Source of the DNA: a virus | Strand: one strand, 5' to 3' | Virus record (IMG/VR): IMGVR_UViG_3300046817_000813 | Coordinates: 1 to 21,389 of that record | DNA: 21,389 nucleotides | Shown: positions 21,301 to 21,389 of the stretch, piece after piece | Numbering within the stretch: the first letter of the stretch is position 1 | Layout: every line of letters begins with the position of its first letter | Notes under the pieces: model-generated | What the model was told of the DNA's origin: nothing | Seen by the model: the letters and a program-made list of their open reading frames with translations, nothing else | The model's database searches: none | Position numbers and translations under genes: made by a program

Positions 21301-21389
21301 AAGGATCCTTTGCGCCGTTCGTGTTCGAGGCCGACACCGACCGCACGACCATCGACTGGCAGGCGATCTGGTTCTTCACCGTGGCCGAA
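18354..21389 (+). CDS. Giant tail/adaptor-type protein with seven-blade kelch propeller, 3' end outside window
   Basis: This frame is open from GTG 18354 (AGGAG about 9 bases upstream) to the last base, at least 1012 codons with no stop. The N-terminal region contains tandem units of about 65 residues plus linkers: a (D)D-x-A-(V/I) helix start (163, 263, 356), then (T/S)PP (203, 303, 396, and an earlier partial at 114), then an (R)RY/F end. Residues about 465-806 are seven kelch repeats with (D/S/N)G-x-VL(I/V)-x-G(G/D) at 481, 531, 578, 623, 668, 720 and 766, the number in a closed seven-bladed propeller. About 807-915 is an FN3-like beta domain (SYYRVRAVTPNG, WFDVYRSNSN). A beta-rich piece (RLDPRKIEWVG from 920) follows, and a new helical unit seems to begin at Asp1001. 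The role is probably tail, adaptor or receptor-facing. Confidence 0.85.
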   Translation, partial: MALSLNPDTADDYETQSLADMRSMVFGSLAFIDPITYLSAQRTFANLRADILASLGFSAGLSYTPPRTLKQIRDSIVNRLGLALPLVAGFLDSFNNISADVYNALGYAGQPVSPPGVSTLIGLWVDQAQQTLWSRIEFDKGSGGSTANARPPKFVAGANSVIDATAIRMLAIAYGKAHDGSPDAAGWKNECEKYLADLTQRTPPNIIGLCNATIIGAHNTLIRRFEVNSPVTDLTFGKKIMQSGDYRDVSAGGGSDADVAQADDNAVELLALAMIKEKIGHPDAKAAQAQYDQYLADLMKYSPPGYLDAVNSALTSAHETIYRRYVVGFVGPTQHAQTPGSTVDRFRLDGDLPVVDDQAVYLLALAGLEQKYAVPSYKQTRMDYETYMDDLFKRSPPYATRAINSILKQVQEQLYRQYSLFRCKYWYTWTLLAGQRFYGTFGHDAASALPPTAVTAVIGNPVTSHMMKQARYFAAGVTLDSGKVLVMGGYDAAGNILKSAELFDPAVGTWTSTANRMNFPRAHHTATKLLDGTVLIVGDVFGNAATTAEIYDPDFDTFTPVGATVKQRLLHTATLLLDGRVLIVGGQIDTTSAELFDPATKKFTATAPPTVARNGHCAALVADGRVLVAGGAAQNTCECFSPVAGTWTAVPGTLSSIRNYATATTTGDGRVLIAGGTTTTLITGAVNTADIFDPFVTGLAPVAGTMTFTRSSHSAIQLPNGFVLIAGDNNGSAGAELYDPGAGTFQVVPFAMPVGVSCGTINTTLNGRVLIAGGVTATVLPNQQHPGAKPAVSTCMFYDYAPRTFNFTGNLNWGTASYYRVRAVTPNGAGGPSIVVQVVAVPHDNAVVVGWTPAPGQTFVRWFDVYRSNSNFGGTPTNQQFIARVPATQTSYIDEGTAPQTGLPMDSPSMVLDSSRGPGRLDPRKIEWVGISQDNVSWRELVIGVPPTTYNNNQQGIPQFAEIRQAIELWPTPAMTGWKLRIKGSFAPFVFEADTDRTTIDWQAIWFFTVAE

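Overview
This window is part of the genome of a tailed double-stranded DNA phage or prophage (Caudoviricetes). DNA is GC-rich and codons in most genes end strongly in G or C, which suggests a GC-rich proteobacterial host; the sequence alone does not name the host. No integrase, rRNA, tRNA or CRISPR array was seen.

Layout. (1) Positions 3-2988, plus strand: small tightly coupled genes, beginning with a 5'-truncated VRR-NUC-type nuclease, then unknown small proteins, an Ala-rich helical protein, a lipoprotein with a glycine-rich tail and two tiny membrane proteins. (2) A hairpin terminator at 2988-3018 closes the opposing minus-strand block. (3) Positions 3042-8325, minus strand: about a dozen small accessory or early-type genes, mostly joined by ATGA overlaps. 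They include a gp88-like Cys protein, a DnaJ-type zinc-finger protein, two very acidic proteins, a cytosine-methyltransferase-like protein and a small HTH protein. Two similar promoter/operator arrangements (8368-8397 and 5159-5188) and a duplicated structured element (5671-5730, 6609-6667) suggest shared control. (4) Positions 8326-10210: the small terminase subunit gene, flanked by paired A-tract/T-tract blocks, iteron-like repeats and runs of C; this looks like a packaging or control region. (5) Positions 10211-21389, plus strand: the head module in the order large terminase, small genes, portal, scaffold, major capsid protein, probable decoration protein, small acidic-tailed protein, then a giant tail-type gene that runs off the window end.

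The head genes form an ordinary packaging and assembly series: TerS/TerL cut and pump DNA through the portal into a prohead built from scaffold and capsid protein. Capsid protein and its two small downstream genes appear to be a separate transcription unit, with a consensus-like promoter at 16213-16241 and a textbook terminator at 18314-18339.

The most unusual item is the gene at 18354-21389. It is open to the window edge with no stop (at least 1012 codons). It has tandem repeats of a short helical unit, then a seven-repeat kelch beta-propeller and an FN3-like segment, and then what seems to be the next helical unit beginning at the very end. The propeller therefore appears to be inserted inside a repeat-built tail or adaptor protein.
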